From Effusibacillus lacus (lineage in GTDB: Bacteria > Bacillota > Bacilli > Tumebacillales > Effusibacillaceae): a DNA stretch of 64,000 nucleotides. Shown here piece by piece: positions 63,534-64,000 of the stretch. The stretch covers positions 1 through 64,000 of the forward strand of contig NZ_BDUF01000004.1 of the NCBI RefSeq assembly GCF_002335525.1, written 5' to 3'. Numbering within the stretch: position 1 is the stretch's first letter; each line of letters starts with the position of its first letter. The notes beneath the pieces are model-generated. The model was not told the origin of the DNA, made no database searches, and saw nothing but the letters and a program-made list of their open reading frames with translations. Made by a program: the position numbers and the translations under genes.

Positions 63534-63701
63534 CTCTTATCCAGAGCAGGCTGAGGGACTGGCCCGATGACGCCCGGCAACCGGATTCGCAAAAGTGCGG
63601 GGTTCCAATGGAACCCGTATCACCGAGAAAGAAACATCTTCCCTTCATGCGGATCAATGGTGCTAACTCCTGCAGAATGTTGCAATTCTGAGAGATGAGA
63701 G
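63534..63701 (+). ncRNA. SAM-I (S-box) riboswitch
   Basis: P1 pairs CTCTTATC with GATGAGAG. The conserved core GAGGGACTGGCCCGATGACGCCCGGCAACC and GGTGCTAACTCCTGCAG are both present. It senses S-adenosylmethionine and controls the mtnW transcript through the terminator directly downstream. Confidence 0.95.
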
Positions 63702-63722
63702 GCGAGGGATTGATTTGATATA

Positions 63723-63754
63723 CGCCTCTTTTCTTCGGAAAAGGGGCGTTTTTG
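63723..63754 (+). terminator. Riboswitch-controlled terminator
   Basis: CGCCTCTTTTC-ttc-GGAAAAGGGGCG followed by TTTTTG. The 5' arm (CGCCTC) can instead pair with GAGGCG at about 63698-63704, which gives the antiterminator. Confidence 0.85.
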
Positions 63755-63790
63755 ATTTTGCTTGGCGGTGTTGGTGAAAGGGGTAAACAC

Positions 63791-64000
63791 ATGGGGGATT
63801 TGAACCAGCAAGATTACGTAGTAGCAACCTATCTCGTACACGGAAGTGGAGATTTTCATAAAAAAGCACAGGGCATTGCAGTAGGTCTGACAGTCGGCTC
63901 CTGGACGGATCTGCCTGCCGAGCGCCAGGAACAGATGAAGAAACACCTGGGGCATGTGGTGGCGGTTGAAGAACTGGGCAGAGATGAGGAACGCAATGGG
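63791..64000 (+). CDS. mtnW: 2,3-diketo-5-methylthiopentyl-1-phosphate enolase MtnW (partial)
   Basis: The first 70 codons are visible, and the frame is cut by the window end. [18 protein letters not shown]...[22 protein letters not shown] matches the N-terminus of the RuBisCO-like protein MtnW, which enolises diketo-methylthiopentyl phosphate in methionine salvage. AAAGGGG precedes the ATG. The S-box riboswitch upstream is the usual control for this operon. Confidence 0.9.
   Translation, partial: MGDLNQQDYVVATYLVHGSGDFHKKAQGIAVGLTVGSWTDLPAERQEQMKKHLGHVVAVEELGRDEERNG

Overview
The window looks like the chromosome of a Bacillota endospore-former-type bacterium of class Bacilli. The evidence is G-rich Shine-Dalgarno sites before almost every gene, frequent TTG and GTG starts, an S-box SAM riboswitch before mtnW, a YfmF/YfmH pair, SEDS proteins and a B. 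subtilis-type MurC. An Alicyclobacillaceae (Effusibacillus-like) host is my guess and is not proven by the sequence. The window opens at what looks like the end of an IS21-type element and closes inside mtnW.

Positions 1-26,500 are mostly core genome. They hold a TetR/nitroreductase/HXXEE cluster, an HD-GYP protein, a 2-hydroxyacid dehydrogenase, an amino-acid permease, three tRNAs (Leu, Val, Ser) with terminators, a LysR regulator divergent from a LysM-CAP secreted protein, yfmF-yfmH, murC, the queD-queE-queC operon, a bactofilin with an M23 peptidase, tcdA and thpR. At 21.4-26.5 kb is a compact alcohol module. A zinc alcohol dehydrogenase with a very good sigma-54 promoter lies divergent from an iron alcohol dehydrogenase, a soluble GAF histidine kinase and an NtrC-type sigma-54 activator.

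Positions 27.8-59.7 kb form a visibly AT-richer catabolic island of about 32 kb. It is flanked by 37-bp direct repeats (35/37 identical). The right copy is the 3' end of an MFS gene, and the left copy lies just upstream of an ftsW-like gene. Block A (28-45 kb) contains a LacI regulator, a TRAP transporter, two MaoC hydratases, an SdhA-like flavoprotein, an enoyl-CoA hydratase, an acyl-CoA dehydrogenase, a CaiB CoA-transferase, two alcohol-type dehydrogenases, an EamA exporter, an AraD1/KdaD-type FAH enzyme, an alpha-ketoglutarate-semialdehyde-type aldehyde dehydrogenase, and a cytochrome b/molybdopterin fusion. Block B (45-59.7 kb) contains an IclR regulator, a GH88-like hydrolase, an acyl-CoA dehydrogenase, an iron alcohol dehydrogenase, a two-subunit CoA-transferase, EtfB/EtfA, a second near-identical aldehyde dehydrogenase, an MHS permease, an ornithine-cyclodeaminase-family enzyme, a VOC protein and a metallo-hydrolase. 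The genes suggest uptake of an organic or sugar acid, CoA activation, oxidation through ETF and entry as 2-oxoglutarate. The actual substrate cannot be read from the sequence.

Positions 59.7-64 kb return to core genes: an MFS transporter, a second SEDS protein, mtnE, the S-box riboswitch and mtnW (cut by the window end). Two intergenic arrays of short palindromes (260-445 and 16046-16236) with matching spacing are further unexplained structures.
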